From: Bacteroidota bacterium
Lineage (GTDB): Bacteria > Bacteroidota > Bacteroidia > Chitinophagales > Chitinophagaceae
Reading direction: 5' to 3'
Assembly: GCA_016868455.1 (NCBI GenBank)
Contig: VGGV01000002.1
Coordinates: forward strand, 1 to 64,000
Length of the DNA: 64,000 nt
In this document: piece after piece, positions 15,801 to 25,157 of the stretch
Layout of the letters: every line of letters begins with the position of its first letter
Position numbering within the stretch: the first letter of the stretch is position 1
Program-made: the position numbers and the translations under genes
The notes under the pieces: generated by a model
The model's database searches: none
What the model was told of the DNA's origin: nothing
What the model saw: only the letters and a program-made list of their open reading frames with translations

Positions 15801-16646
15801 CAGGAGTTTGCCATCCCCATTGACAAATTTGGCGAACAGGAACGCAAGGAACATCTGCGAAAAATACTTTACCCTTTTATTCTCAGAAGAACCAAAGAGC
15901 AGGTGGCCAAAGACCTTCCGGATAAACAGGAGATGATTCTTTTCTGCGAAATGGAAAAGGAACAGCGCAGTATTTATGATACTTACCGGAACGACTACCG
16001 CACCCAGATATTGGGCAGCATTGAAACACAGGGCATACAAAAATCACAGCTTACCATTCTGCAGGGCCTGATGAAGCTGCGGCAGATCTGCGATTCACCT
16101 GCTATCCTGAATGAACAGGAAAAATTTGAGAACCATTCCATCAAACTGGATGAACTGGCCCGGGAGATAACGGAGAATATAGGCAATCATAAGGCGCTGG
16201 TATTTTCCCAGTTTCTCGGTATGCTGGCCCTGATAAAAGCCAAAATGAAAGAGCTGGGCATCAAATACGAGTATTTTGATGGCAGCACTTCGGCGCCCGA
16301 CAGGGAAAAAGCTATACAGAGTTTTCAGAATGATGATGAAGTAAGGGTGTTCCTCATTTCACTGAAAGCCGGAGGGGTTGGCCTTAATCTTACGGCTGCT
16401 GATTATGTTTACCTTGTTGACCCCTGGTGGAACCCGGCGGTGGAGCAGCAGGCTATTGACCGAACCCACCGCATCGGGCAAACGAAAAATATTTTTGCTT
16501 ACCGGATGATATGCAAAGACACCATTGAAGATAAAATTCTTCAGCTTCAGGAAAAGAAAAGAGCATTGGCCAAAGACATCATATCTGATGATGCTTCATT
16601 TGTGAAGACCCTCACCAGAGAGGATGTGGAATACCTGTTTAGTTAA
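12882..16646 (+). CDS. SNF2-family DNA-dependent ATPase with SWIM zinc finger
   Basis: A 1254-residue protein. Near residues 69-88 it has a SWIM-type zinc finger (CACPYNLGDICRHEAAALF, CxC...CxH). A long middle region of unclear fold follows. The SNF2 motor starts about residue 795: RPYQVAGFQWLNYL (Q motif), DDMGLGKTVQ (Walker A), VILDESQAIKN (motif II, DESQ), CMSGTPLQNN (motif III), SLKAGGVGLNLTAADYV (motif V) and QAIDRTHRIGQ (motif VI). Such proteins translocate on double-stranded DNA and remodel protein-DNA complexes. The bacterial role is usually unknown, with repair or transcription recycling plausible. The gene is intact despite its length. Confidence 0.93.
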   Translation: MALPHLIKYVYTHGTDEVIQRGKKIHAIGFVELVEYDDLFGSAVFRVKDDSYSTFYKVYIQKFKDPKATTLRCACPYNLGDICRHEAAALFQLQEMIDRGHLQSEDIKYDQRHTVAKMKTIDLKTLRLLSSPEALQAAETFLRTNKAGIEYAENETVKASVTLDGKEYKVLIRKNEERNFDTSCDFEEEDHPLCLPKLIVFLQLLNTYGAGYFDSIRNWDKEKNKLLEVYGYSLNDDLKGKFEFVYKDGKPFLRVLDARIKRVAPVAAPLRPVLIPETESKQEEQLPPAEITETVFSQKLGIVFNFNKKSYPRFTLDVVMGEPNDANNGFAGTVEKIDISRYVNTECLCESDKELLTMLRKLQEGEINKYISRNSPFSGIWENIIHHEEDDLPDETKELMAEYLLPKLKKLFSDSAESFFVFLLPEKKAFKTHNLVPLQLQTELARPHFIVKKNSNFSIQCRVKAGGMEYDLNDNESPSPLFFLYNQQSYLWQSNEIIQLMEKFLPSGKMSIPADEWSKTLYQFLIPLAKEHKVDFDRSLVQEIKDGNPEVNLFLLEKGEYLVFQPSFSYKGYETRAKDRDEVVVPQGDKVLIVHRNREKENEFIRKLQNLHSSFIYNEDSASLALKGADVLKNNWFFLFVDAMKDMKTPVFGFEALKNFRFNTARPQTKIFISSNTDWFDAKVDIVFGDQQVTVAEVKRALANKQQFVQLNDGTFGILPEEWLKKYSLLFRVGEGKADLLKLSRYHLSVVDELYETRDEEELVVQLEEKYASLKEFNKIKEIEPSYNLKMVLRPYQVAGFQWLNYLTEIKWGGILADDMGLGKTVQALSFLEHYRGEKGKLKSLVVCPTTLIYNWENEIKKFTPKLTYRIHHGPMRTRVKEELLDHEITITTYGTLRSDIKLLMSVEFDYVILDESQAIKNPSSKVARASCLLNARNRLCMSGTPLQNNTFDIFAQMHFLNPGMLGTMEFFRQEFAIPIDKFGEQERKEHLRKILYPFILRRTKEQVAKDLPDKQEMILFCEMEKEQRSIYDTYRNDYRTQILGSIETQGIQKSQLTILQGLMKLRQICDSPAILNEQEKFENHSIKLDELAREITENIGNHKALVFSQFLGMLALIKAKMKELGIKYEYFDGSTSAPDREKAIQSFQNDDEVRVFLISLKAGGVGLNLTAADYVYLVDPWWNPAVEQQAIDRTHRIGQTKNIFAYRMICKDTIEDKILQLQEKKRALAKDIISDDASFVKTLTREDVEYLFS

Positions 16647-16757
16647 CCATTTATCTGCTTTCCGGGGCTGTTTATCAGGTTTCCGGCAAAAAATAACGCC
16701 TTCCCGAAGGTTGAATCCCCGCCTTACGTCTATTTTCGTACGCTTATAATACTGATT

Positions 16758-19712
16758 ATGAAGAAGATTTTGACCTTATCCGCATTGTTACTGGTATTTT
16801 TTACCCCGGTTATTGCTCAAAAAGCAGAGGGCAGCATCAAAGGAAAGCTGATGGACACCTCCGGCAAACAACCCCTGAACGGAGCCACCGTTTCAGTCAT
16901 CAACACAAAAGACTCATCACTGGCCACTTTTACTCTTTCCAATAAGTTGGGTGTTTTTGAAATAAAAGGTCTTGAATACGGAAATTATCAGATAGTAATT
17001 TCTTTCCAGGGATTTGAAACACTGAAAAAAACCGTGAGCATTACTTCCGGAACAAAGAATATTGAACTGGGCGAACTGGCCGTACAAAAAGAATATAAAA
17101 CCCTGGGCGAAGTAACAGTAACGACTGATGCACCGGTTCTCATCAAAAATGATACGATACAGTTCAAAGCCGATGCCTTTAAAACAAGACCGAATGCCAC
17201 GGTGGAAGATCTTCTGAAAAAAATTCCCGGTGTGCAGGTGGATAAAGACGGTAATGTGAATGCACAGGGCGAACAGGTGCAGAAAGTATATGTTGACGGC
17301 AAGGAATTTTTTGGCAATGATCCCAAGCTGGCCACAAAAAATCTTACCGCCGATATGGTGGAAAGTGTGCAGGTATTTGATGACATGAGTGAACAGGCAA
17401 GGTTTACCAAAGTGGATGATGGCAGCCAGTCCAAAGCGATCAATATCAAATTGAAAAAAGACAGAAACAAGGGGATATTTGGCAGGGCGCTGTCTGCCGG
17501 CGGATACAGCAATGACAACGGTGGCCGTTATGAAGGCAACCTAAGTTTTAACCGGTTCAATGGCAACAACCGCCTTTCCGTTCTGTTTAATGCCAACAAT
17601 ATTAATAAGCAGGGTTTCTCTTTTTCAGACATTATCAGTTCCATGGGTGGCTTTAGCGGGTTTGGCGGAGGAGGTAATACAGGCGGCGGAAGGGGGGGGG
17701 GTGGTTTCGGCGGAGGCTCGGGGGGAAGTGGTGGTTTTGGCGGAACAGGGATGAACATGATCTCAACCCGTGGCGGTGGTTTTGGCGGCATCGGTACGGG
17801 GCCCGCCGGTATTACAACATCTCTTTCAACCGGTTTAAACTTTAATACAGAAAGCGTAAAAATAAAAGCCAGCGGCAGTTACTTTTTTTCCCGCACCCGC
17901 AATGAGCAGGAACAAAATACTTTTCGACAGACATTTTTTCCGAATGATTCCGTTGCATATTTAACAAGAACCGCCGTTCAGGATAATATCAATCAAAACC
18001 ACCGCTTCAATATGCGTTTTGAGTACCTTATTGACTCCATGAACTCAATTTTGTATACCCCCAGCCTGACCCTCCAGCATTCCGATAACATGAATAAAGA
18101 TACCTCCTTTACCGTTTCGAGCATACCCGGGCAGGAGTACCTGGCGCAAACAGGAAGAACCACTAATACAAATGTGCGGGACGGGTTGAATTGGAATAAC
18201 AATCTTCTGTACCGCAAAAGATTTAAAACGCCGGGCAGAACTATTACGCTGGGCTGGAACAATACGATCGGCAACAGCGAAAGTGAAGGTTTTACAATTT
18301 CTCCGCTGCAGTTTTACAAACCGGATGGTTCCCGGTTCCAGGGCTTCAGCCAGAATCAGCAAAACAACCAGGAAACCACAACAAGAAACAATACGCTGAG
18401 TCTTTCTTACACCGAACCGGTGGGCAAAAACAAGTTGCTGGAGTTTAACTATGCCTATACCAATAACAGGAGCACTTCTGACCGGAAGACTTTCAATTAC
18501 AACTCCGCCACCGGTGAATATGATATTATCAACCTGCCCCTTACCAATGATTTTGAAAATAAGTTTGAAGCTAACCGTTTTGGCGCCAATTTCCGGGTGC
18601 AGGAAAAAAAATACAATTACCAACTGGGGATAGGGGTGCAAAGGGCTGCTCTCACCAGCGAAAGTTTCCAGGCATTAACCAATAAAGATTCTGTAACAAG
18701 ACAGAGCTTTACCAACTATTTTCCTCAGGCCGGTTTTAACTGGACACCCAGCCGTACACAGGGTTTGCGGTTTAATTACCGTGGAAGAACCAATCAGCCT
18801 TCGGTTTCGCAATTGCAGGATGTAATAGATGTAAGCAATGCGCTGCAATGGAAAACCGGCAACCCGGCCCTAAAGCAGGAGTTTACACATAATATCAACC
18901 TGGGTTATAATAAATTTGATATTGTTACTTTCCGGTTCCTGGCGGCCAACATCAACTTCATCACCACGAGGAATAAGATCGTCAACAGTATCAAAGATAC
19001 CATACGGGCTATTCAGCTCACCGGGCCGGTAAATATGAACGGAGCGTTTAACACCAGCGGCTTCTTTACATTGGGCCTGCCTTTTAAAAATCCTAAACTA
19101 AGGGGTTCCAGCCTGAACTTTACCAGTTTCGGTCTTTATAACCGTGACATCAGTCTGCTTTACGGGGAAAAAAATATCGGCCGAACGATTACACTCACAC
19201 AAACCGCCGGCGCCAATTTTAACCTGAAAGAAAAATGGGATCTGTCGGCCAATGCCAGTCTTTCTTATTACAAAATAAAATATTCAGTGAACACAGCCCT
19301 GAATGATGACTATCTTACACAAACCTATTCGGCGGATGTGGCCTATACTTTTAAAAAACCGGGGCTTATTCTTTCAACCGATATCGATTATTATGTAAAC
19401 TCCGGCCGTGCGGAAGGGTATAATCAGCGTATTCCGCTGTGGAATGCTGCCATCAGCAAACAATTATTCAAAAAGAAGAACGGGGAACTGAAGTTTACAG
19501 TACATGATATTCTGAACCAGAACCAGAGCATCACCCGTACCAATGGCGACAACTACATTGAAGACGTAAGAAGCATGGTGCTGCGCCGCTACTTCATGGT
19601 CAGTTTCCTGTTCAACCTGAACCGTATGGGCGGAAAGAATAACAATCAGCAACAAACGCCGGGTATGCCCCGGTTTATGGAGAGGCAAATGCGTAATATG
19701 AGAATGTATTAA
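16758..19712 (+). CDS. Outer-membrane beta-barrel protein with carboxypeptidase-regulatory-like domain (TonB-receptor-like)
   Basis: A 984-residue exported protein. Signal peptide [20 protein letters not shown]; residues about 24-105 form a carboxypeptidase-regulatory-like domain ([20 protein letters not shown]); about 115-230 form a plug-like domain ([35 protein letters not shown]); the rest is an OMP_b-brl_3-type barrel. Residues about 295-350 are an extreme Gly-rich loop ([15 protein letters not shown]) containing a G10 tract. No SusD partner is adjacent, so the substrate is unknown. The gene ends in a strong hairpin at 19741-19785. Confidence 0.9.
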   Translation: MKKILTLSALLLVFFTPVIAQKAEGSIKGKLMDTSGKQPLNGATVSVINTKDSSLATFTLSNKLGVFEIKGLEYGNYQIVISFQGFETLKKTVSITSGTKNIELGELAVQKEYKTLGEVTVTTDAPVLIKNDTIQFKADAFKTRPNATVEDLLKKIPGVQVDKDGNVNAQGEQVQKVYVDGKEFFGNDPKLATKNLTADMVESVQVFDDMSEQARFTKVDDGSQSKAINIKLKKDRNKGIFGRALSAGGYSNDNGGRYEGNLSFNRFNGNNRLSVLFNANNINKQGFSFSDIISSMGGFSGFGGGGNTGGGRGGGGFGGGSGGSGGFGGTGMNMISTRGGGFGGIGTGPAGITTSLSTGLNFNTESVKIKASGSYFFSRTRNEQEQNTFRQTFFPNDSVAYLTRTAVQDNINQNHRFNMRFEYLIDSMNSILYTPSLTLQHSDNMNKDTSFTVSSIPGQEYLAQTGRTTNTNVRDGLNWNNNLLYRKRFKTPGRTITLGWNNTIGNSESEGFTISPLQFYKPDGSRFQGFSQNQQNNQETTTRNNTLSLSYTEPVGKNKLLEFNYAYTNNRSTSDRKTFNYNSATGEYDIINLPLTNDFENKFEANRFGANFRVQEKKYNYQLGIGVQRAALTSESFQALTNKDSVTRQSFTNYFPQAGFNWTPSRTQGLRFNYRGRTNQPSVSQLQDVIDVSNALQWKTGNPALKQEFTHNINLGYNKFDIVTFRFLAANINFITTRNKIVNSIKDTIRAIQLTGPVNMNGAFNTSGFFTLGLPFKNPKLRGSSLNFTSFGLYNRDISLLYGEKNIGRTITLTQTAGANFNLKEKWDLSANASLSYYKIKYSVNTALNDDYLTQTYSADVAYTFKKPGLILSTDIDYYVNSGRAEGYNQRIPLWNAAISKQLFKKKNGELKFTVHDILNQNQSITRTNGDNYIEDVRSMVLRRYFMVSFLFNLNRMGGKNNNQQQTPGMPRFMERQMRNMRMY
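17692..17701 (+). repeat. G10 homopolymer in the barrel gene
   Basis: Ten consecutive G within the Gly-rich loop coding region, around codons 312-315. A change of one base would shift the frame of an outer-membrane protein, the classical arrangement for slipped-strand phase variation. Confidence 0.8.
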
Positions 19713-19740
19713 AACAACGCCCCCGGATGAATGAAAAGAA

Positions 19741-19785
19741 ACGCCCCGTCTCCTTCAGCCTGGTTAAGGAGGACGGGGCGTCTTA
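19741..19785. terminator. Strong hairpin, probable bidirectional terminator
   Basis: ACGCCCCGTCTCCTT (19741-19755) pairs with AAGGAGGACGGGGCGT (19766-19781), with one bulged G and a 10-base loop. It lies between the barrel gene and a converging small ORF. The T-tract is weak on both sides. Confidence 0.6.
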
Positions 19786-19808
19786 CTATGGTTGGGGTCA
19801 GTAAAAGT

Positions 19809-19967
19809 TTATTTATGGCGGTGATAAACAGCAGATGCCGCTGACGAACCATGAATGAACACTGCCAGCAGGGATTTCAGTAAGCGGAAAATATTGTAGG
19901 AGGGCCTGTAATGATGCTGGTAAATTTTTGCCGACTGGATGTGGTATCTCATCTTTCTGCTTTTCAT
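19809..19967 (-). CDS. Small unrecognised basic ORF (52 residues)
   Basis: ATG 19967 to TAA 19809. The translation begins MKSRKMRYHIQSAKIYQHHY, is rich in basic and aromatic residues, and has one hydrophobic stretch (NIFRLLKSLLAVFIHGSS) before a basic end (YHRHK). It converges on the barrel gene with the hairpin at 19741-19785 between them, a normal arrangement for a real gene. No family is recognised. Confidence 0.35.
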   Translation of the reverse strand: MKSRKMRYHIQSAKIYQHHYRPSYNIFRLLKSLLAVFIHGSSAASAVYHRHK

Positions 19968-19998
19968 AGTATATTGTTTTGAACAGTGTTAACGGATA

Positions 19999-20154
19999 TT
20001 GCGTAATGAAAAGTATGCAATAAAGTGTGAATTTTATAATATCCGGACCGAAAATGAACCCCGTTTCGCCGCTCTTACAGTGAAAAACGTAAAAGCACCT
20101 GTATTAAATACTAATTTGCTTAATGAGATCCTGCCTCCGGAAGTAAATAAGTAA
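19999..20154 (+). CDS. Possible small ORF or gene remnant (51 residues, TTG start)
   Basis: An open frame from TTG 19999 to TAA 20152 with protein-like composition (KYAIKCEFYNIRTENEPRFA at the start, NTNLLNEILPPEVNK at the end). There is no ATG and no clear promoter. It could be the last piece of a decayed gene. The rest of the 19968-20273 stretch shows no coding signal. Confidence 0.25.
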   Translation: MRNEKYAIKCEFYNIRTENEPRFAALTVKNVKAPVLNTNLLNEILPPEVNK

Positions 20155-20307
20155 AGATGGCTGCAACCCGATAAACTGTCAGCAAACATTAACCTGGATT
20201 AACATTAAAACAACCCCCTTTAACCCCTTATCTTACCGGGTCAGAATATTTTCGTAGCCGAAACAAGATAGCTATGAGGTCTGTTTACTTCCTGATTATT
20301 TTCATAA

Positions 20308-20738
20308 TTGGTTTTTCGGCGGTTTCGCCGGCGCCTGACAAAACTATTTTCCATTCTTGCCGTTGTATCCCTGTTTGCAATTGGAACAGCTTTTATGCCT
20401 GTTAAAAAAACAGACGGCGACTGGTTCTTTTTCGAAGACAAAAGAGTAGGCTTCGAGGTGGATCATGATGTTATCCATTTTGGCAACTGGAAAGACGACG
20501 TACGCCAGATCAAACTGAAAATAACCGATGGCCCCTGAAAATGTACGACATGAAAATTCATTTTGACAATGGCGAGGTTCAGGATGTATCCCTGCGGTTC
20601 CGCTTTGCACAAGGAAGTGAAAGCCGGGTGATTGACCTGAATGGCGGCCTCCGCCACCTGAAAAAAATTGAATTCTGGTATGAGACCAAAGGATTTGCCC
20701 GCGGCAGGTCAAGAGTGGCTGTTTGGGGAAGAAACTGA
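20308..20738 (+). pseudogene. DUF2541-like exported protein, frameshifted
   Basis: Two adjacent frames together make one protein. The first (TTG 20308 to TGA 20536-20538) has a hydrophobic N-terminal segment (LTKLFSILAVVSLFAIGTAF) and ends DVRQIKLKITDGP. The second (from 20536 in the next frame) continues LKMYDMKIHFDNGEVQDVSL, then SRVIDLNGGLRHLKKIEFWY to the stop at 20738. The order and motifs resemble DUF2541-type beta-sandwich proteins. The break is in a C4 run (20532-20535): one more C would restore the frame. The start is also unclear. A second frame from ATG 20274 encodes another signal-like peptide (MRSVYFLIIFIIGFSAV). Confidence 0.65.
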
Positions 20739-20763
20739 CAGCCTGACCCCTGACTCATTAGTG

Positions 20764-20793
20764 AATGCTCCGCCCGGCGGGGCATTTCTTTTT
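20764..20793 (+). terminator. Intrinsic terminator upstream of uppS
   Basis: ATGCTCCGCC and GGCGGGGCAT form a stem with a CG turn and one T/G mismatch, followed by TTCTTTTTT. It closes the DUF2541-like unit. Confidence 0.75.
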
Positions 20794-20824
20794 TGGCAAA
20801 TCTCCGAATGCCGATGTGTAATGG

Positions 20825-20832
20825 TAACTTTG
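20825..20832 (+). promoter_or_regulatory. Bacteroidota -7 box TAACTTTG for uppS
   Basis: TAACTTTG, 10 bases ahead of the uppS ATG at 20843, downstream of a terminator. Confidence 0.5.
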
Positions 20833-20842
20833 TACCCGGTTT

Positions 20843-21598
20843 ATGAAAACTATGCAGGCTCAGGTTGAGAATATTGATAAAAGCAGGCTTCCCCGCCATA
20901 TTGCCATTATTATGGATGGTAATGGCCGCTGGGCAAAGGAAAAAGGGGAAGACCACTTATTTGGTCACTTTCATGGAGTAGAAAGTGTGAGAAACATTGT
21001 GGAAGGCTGCGCCGAACTGGGTATAGAATACCTGACGCTTTACGCATTTTCAACCGAAAACTGGGACCGGCCCGAATACGAAGTGGTGGGCCTGATGGAA
21101 TTGCTGGTGAATACCATCCGCAAAGAAGTAGAAAGTCTTGATAAGAACAATATCCGTCTGCATGTAATTGGCGATTTGAGCATGCTGCCTGATTATGCCC
21201 GCAAGGAACTGGACGATGCTCTGGAAATTACCCGCAGCAACACTGGTCTGAACCTGATTATGGCGCTGAGCTACAGTGGCCGCTGGGAATTACTGAATGC
21301 TGTTAAAAATATTGCCTACGAAGTAAAACAAAGTCGCCTGAAGGTGGAAGCTATTGATCAGAACACCCTGCAGCGATTCCTCTGCACCAGCGGCTTTCCC
21401 GACCCGGAGCTGATGATACGCACCAGCGGAGAATACCGCATCAGTAATTTTTTACTGTATCAGCTTGCTTATGCGGAATTGTATTTTACCAGCGTAAGAT
21501 GGCCTGATTTCAGAAAAGAAAACCTGTACGAAGCCATCATAGACTACCAGAGAAGGGAAAGAAGGTTTGGAAAGACCAGTGAACAGTTAGTGAGTTAG
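20843..21598 (+). CDS. uppS: Isoprenyl transferase (undecaprenyl diphosphate synthase)
   Basis: A 251-residue cis-prenyltransferase that makes the C55 lipid carrier for peptidoglycan and O-antigen. Motifs: HIAIIMDGNGRWAKEKG (phosphate-binding region), LTLYAFSTENWDRP, and RTSGEYRISNFLLYQLAYAE near the C-terminus. It heads the envelope block uppS, bamA, skp, skp, murI, a common order in Bacteroidota. A nine-base-period repeat array separates it from bamA. Confidence 0.95.
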   Translation: MKTMQAQVENIDKSRLPRHIAIIMDGNGRWAKEKGEDHLFGHFHGVESVRNIVEGCAELGIEYLTLYAFSTENWDRPEYEVVGLMELLVNTIRKEVESLDKNNIRLHVIGDLSMLPDYARKELDDALEITRSNTGLNLIMALSYSGRWELLNAVKNIAYEVKQSRLKVEAIDQNTLQRFLCTSGFPDPELMIRTSGEYRISNFLLYQLAYAELYFTSVRWPDFRKENLYEAIIDYQRRERRFGKTSEQLVS

Positions 21599-21606
21599 AA
21601 ATCGGG

Positions 21607-21722
21607 GTCAAGTAAGTCAATCAGGTCAAATTTGTCATCTAAGTCATACAGGTCAAATAAGTCAATTTTTAGAGAATATGACCCCGTTTTGCACCTGACT
21701 TTTATGACTGATACGACCAATA
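21607..21722. repeat. Nine-base-period array pair between uppS and bamA
   Basis: Seven consecutive 9-base units start with GTCA from 21607 to 21669 (first unit GTCAAGTAA). After about 25 bases, units starting TGAC or CGAC follow with the same 9-base period (21696, 21705, 21714), the reverse-complement core. The whole is also bracketed by CGGGGTCA (21603-21610) and TGACCCCG (21679-21686). The only other content of the 21599-21867 gap is AT-rich leader sequence. Confidence 0.85.
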
Positions 21723-21867
21723 AAACTACTTCCCGGTTTCTTTAACAAAGACTTCAATTTTTTACCGTTATTTTGCCGCCGGTTCGGGGGGTGTAGAACT
21801 GTAAATAAAAGAAAATAAGCTGTTTACATCTGACGGCGGGGAACCGGAATAACCAGAACATTTAAAC

Positions 21868-24603
21868 ATGCAAAAATTTTTACGAGGGTTTTGTGCAATA
21901 CTGTTGATGATGGGCTTGACTGTACTGTCGGTACATGCTCAGGAAACAGATACCACCCGTCCGACCTCTGTTGATCCCAAACTGATTGAATGGCTTAATT
22001 CCCGTATTCCGAAGGAGTATACCATTGCCGCTGTTAGCATTACCGGAATAAAGCACCTGGATACTTCTATTGTTTATTCCATTGCTAACCTTCAGCCGGG
22101 TGAAAAATTTGTTTACCCCGGCGCCGATATCTTTGGTAAAACCATTGCCAATTTGTGGCGGCAAAAACTTTTTTCCAATATCCAGATTCTTGTTACACGG
22201 GTTGAGGAAGATAAGGTATGGCTGGAAGTGAATGTACAGGAGAGATCAAGGCTGGGCAATTTTAGCTTTGTTGGGGTAAAAAAAGCGGAACAGGAAGATT
22301 TGCTGACTAAACTCACCCTGGCCAAACAGACCATTATTACTGAAAACACCCACCGTGAAATTATTGAAAAGACAACGACATTTTATACAGAAAAAGCGTA
22401 CCGGAATGTAAAGGTGTGGATTGAATCCAGGCCCGACACTTCATTTGTAAATTCGGATGAACTGATCATTCATGTGGATAAAGGCAGCAAAGTAAAAATT
22501 GACAATGTCAGGTTCTATGGTAATGAAAATGTAGATGACTTTCGCCTGAAAAAGCAAATGAAGGGCATCAAGGAAATGGGCAAAGCCACACTGAACCCGG
22601 CTCATGAGCCCAGCCCTTACGGAGGAGAAATACCTTTTTCATTTAACCAGTGGCTGAAAGAATGGGGTTTCCTTTCACTCAGTAAAACCAAAAAGCTGCT
22701 CGACCCCTGGTTCCGTTTCAAGCTCAGCGGAGCCAAATTTGATGAAAAGAAGTATGAGGAAGACCGGGAGAAAATACTCAACTACTATAACTCACTGGGG
22801 TACCGGGATGCACAGATAACGGATGATACGCTGCTGCGGATCAAAAAATCAGGAAATATCAATGTTGATATAAAAGTAGAAGAGGGCAGAAAATATTATT
22901 TTGGCAACATTACCTGGAAAGGCAATGCCAAATACACTGACTCTGTGCTGAATTTTTTACTGGGGATTAATAAGGGGGATGTGTACAATCTTTCTGTTTT
23001 AAATAAAAGGCTGGGCAAGGAAGCTTCTCAGGAGGGAGGTGATATAAGCGGATTGTACATGGACGATGGCTATCTTTTTTTCCGTGCCGAACCAGTGGAA
23101 ACAGCCGTGTACAATGATACCATTGATTATGAAATACGTATTACCGAAGGCCCGCAGGCAAGGATAAAAAATGTGGCCATTTCAGGCAATGAAAAAACAA
23201 AGGACTATGTAATCCGCCGGGAACTAAGAACTATCCCGGGAGAACTGTTCAGCCGGTCAGACCTTATCCGTTCGCAAAGAGAGCTGGCCAACCTGCAGTA
23301 TTTTAACCAGGAAACCATTAATCCGGGCGTGGTGCCCAATGCAGAAGACGGAACAGTGGACATTAACTGGAAACTGGAAGAAAAATCATCTGACCAGTTG
23401 GAGTTATCAGCCGGATGGGGCGGCGGCATAGGTCTTACCGGAACCCTCGGTGTTACCTTCAATAATTTTTCCATTAACAACATTTTCAAGAAATCTTCCT
23501 GGGATCCGCTGCCCACCGGCGATGGTCAAAAACTAAGCCTTCGCTACCAGTCAAACGGCCGGGCCTTCCGTTCATTGATTTTTTCTTTTACAGAACCCTG
23601 GCTGGGAGGGGAAAAAAGAAATTCGTTTACAATCGGGGTCAACAGCAGTAAGTTTTCAAATGCTTTTAACCAGTTTGGACAACCTGACCGGTCCCGGTCA
23701 GACAGCAATTATCTGAAAACAACCGGCCTTTCAATAGCACTGGGCAAACAGTTAAAATGGCCGGATGATTATTTTAGCCTTGTATACACCCTGAACTTTA
23801 CGCAGTATAAATTAAGAAACTATCCCATTTTTGACGAAAGTTTCAGAACAGGAACATCCAATAATGTTAGTGTAAAAATTGCCCTGCAGCGCTCTTCTGT
23901 ATTTGACCCGATGTTCCCCGTAAGCGGTTCAAATTTTATTGCCAGTGTTCAGCTTACTCCCCCTTATTCCCTATTGAACAAAAGCATTGAAAAAGCAGAA
24001 AACAAATTCAAAAATCCTGAATATCATAAATGGCGGTTTAATGCAGAATGGTATGTCCCATTGGGTAAACCCATGGGGGCCGAAAAAAACCGCCAGTTTG
24101 TTTTAAAGATAGCAGCCAAGTATGGCTTTATGGGGCGTTACAACCGCAAACTGGATTATTCACCTTTTGAAAGGTTCCAGGTGGGGGATGCGGGACTTAC
24201 CAATAACTTCGGGCTGCTGGGATATGATATTATTGCACACCGGGGTTACTATGTTTATCAGAATTCAGACCCCACTATCAATCCTGATCAGCAAAGTGCC
24301 ACCCAGTTCTTCACTATTTTCAACAAATATCAGCTGGAGCTCCGCTTTCCGCTGGTAAGGAATCCCGGCAGCACCATTTATGCTCTTACATTTTTTGAAG
24401 CAGCCAATGGCTGGTTTAATTACAAGGACTATAACCCCTTTCGCCTGCGTCGCAGTGTAGGCGTAGGCATGCGGTTCTTCCTGCCCATGTTCGGGTTACT
24501 GGGCTTTGATTATGGAGTGGGTCTCGACAGAATAAACTCTGCCAATCCGGGGCTGAAAAATGCTTCCCGGTTTACCTTTATGCTGGGCTTTGAGCCTGAA
24601 TAA
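21868..24603 (+). CDS. bamA: Outer-membrane protein assembly factor BamA (Omp85)
   Basis: A 911-residue protein with a signal peptide (cleavage near AQETD) that inserts beta-barrel proteins into the outer membrane. Residues about 50-480 contain successive POTRA domains (VSITGIKHLD, NFSFVGVKKAEQEDLLTKL, NVRFYGNENVDDFRLKKQM, VAISGNEKTKDYVIRRELRT). The barrel follows (SAGWGGGIGLTGTLGVTFNN, FTEPWLGGEKRNSFTIG) and ends RFTFMLGFEPE. It is the essential core of the machinery that also needs the two OmpH/Skp chaperones encoded next. Confidence 0.95.
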   Translation: MQKFLRGFCAILLMMGLTVLSVHAQETDTTRPTSVDPKLIEWLNSRIPKEYTIAAVSITGIKHLDTSIVYSIANLQPGEKFVYPGADIFGKTIANLWRQKLFSNIQILVTRVEEDKVWLEVNVQERSRLGNFSFVGVKKAEQEDLLTKLTLAKQTIITENTHREIIEKTTTFYTEKAYRNVKVWIESRPDTSFVNSDELIIHVDKGSKVKIDNVRFYGNENVDDFRLKKQMKGIKEMGKATLNPAHEPSPYGGEIPFSFNQWLKEWGFLSLSKTKKLLDPWFRFKLSGAKFDEKKYEEDREKILNYYNSLGYRDAQITDDTLLRIKKSGNINVDIKVEEGRKYYFGNITWKGNAKYTDSVLNFLLGINKGDVYNLSVLNKRLGKEASQEGGDISGLYMDDGYLFFRAEPVETAVYNDTIDYEIRITEGPQARIKNVAISGNEKTKDYVIRRELRTIPGELFSRSDLIRSQRELANLQYFNQETINPGVVPNAEDGTVDINWKLEEKSSDQLELSAGWGGGIGLTGTLGVTFNNFSINNIFKKSSWDPLPTGDGQKLSLRYQSNGRAFRSLIFSFTEPWLGGEKRNSFTIGVNSSKFSNAFNQFGQPDRSRSDSNYLKTTGLSIALGKQLKWPDDYFSLVYTLNFTQYKLRNYPIFDESFRTGTSNNVSVKIALQRSSVFDPMFPVSGSNFIASVQLTPPYSLLNKSIEKAENKFKNPEYHKWRFNAEWYVPLGKPMGAEKNRQFVLKIAAKYGFMGRYNRKLDYSPFERFQVGDAGLTNNFGLLGYDIIAHRGYYVYQNSDPTINPDQQSATQFFTIFNKYQLELRFPLVRNPGSTIYALTFFEAANGWFNYKDYNPFRLRRSVGVGMRFFLPMFGLLGFDYGVGLDRINSANPGLKNASRFTFMLGFEPE

Positions 24604-24644
24604 ATTTTCAAGAAGTTAATCTGCAAATCACAAATCATACAGAT

Positions 24645-25157
24645 ATGAAAAAGACTTTCCTTCTTGCCTTAATGCTGGGGTTTGGCTTTTTGGGCTTTTC
24701 TCAAAAATATGCCATCATTAACACCCGCTATATCCTGGATCAAATGCCGGATTATAAAACTGCACAAAAACAACTGGATGATATTGCAACCGGCTGGCAA
24801 AGAGATATTGATGGCAAACAGGCAGAACTGGATAAGATGTATAAGGACTATGAGGCCGAGCAGGTGATGCTGAGCGATGACCTGAAGAAAAAAAGGGAAG
24901 ACCAGCTTTTCAACAAGGAAAAAGAACTGAGGGATCTGCAGCGGAAACGCTTTGGTTTTGAGGGGGATTTGTTTAAAAAACGACAGGAACTGGTGAAACC
25001 CATTCAGGATAAGGTATATAATGCTGTACAGAAAATAGCCGTACAGAGGGGCTATGATTTTGTACTCGACAAAAGTGAGGGAATTACCATTATCTTTGCC
25101 GACCCCAAACTGGACAAGAGCGAAGATGTGCTGAAAGAATTAGGAGTTAAAAGCTGA
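24645..25157 (+). CDS. OmpH/Skp-family periplasmic chaperone (first copy)
   Basis: A 170-residue exported protein: signal peptide MKKTFLLALMLGFGFLGFSQ, then the Skp start strand KYAIINTRYILDQMPDYKTA and long charged helices (AELDKMYKDYEAEQ, KKKREDQLFNKEKELRDLQR) that form the tentacles. The C-terminal strand YDFVLDKSEGITIIFADPKLD is typical. Skp proteins carry unfolded outer-membrane proteins to BamA, which is encoded just upstream (41-base gap). Confidence 0.9.
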   Translation: MKKTFLLALMLGFGFLGFSQKYAIINTRYILDQMPDYKTAQKQLDDIATGWQRDIDGKQAELDKMYKDYEAEQVMLSDDLKKKREDQLFNKEKELRDLQRKRFGFEGDLFKKRQELVKPIQDKVYNAVQKIAVQRGYDFVLDKSEGITIIFADPKLDKSEDVLKELGVKS

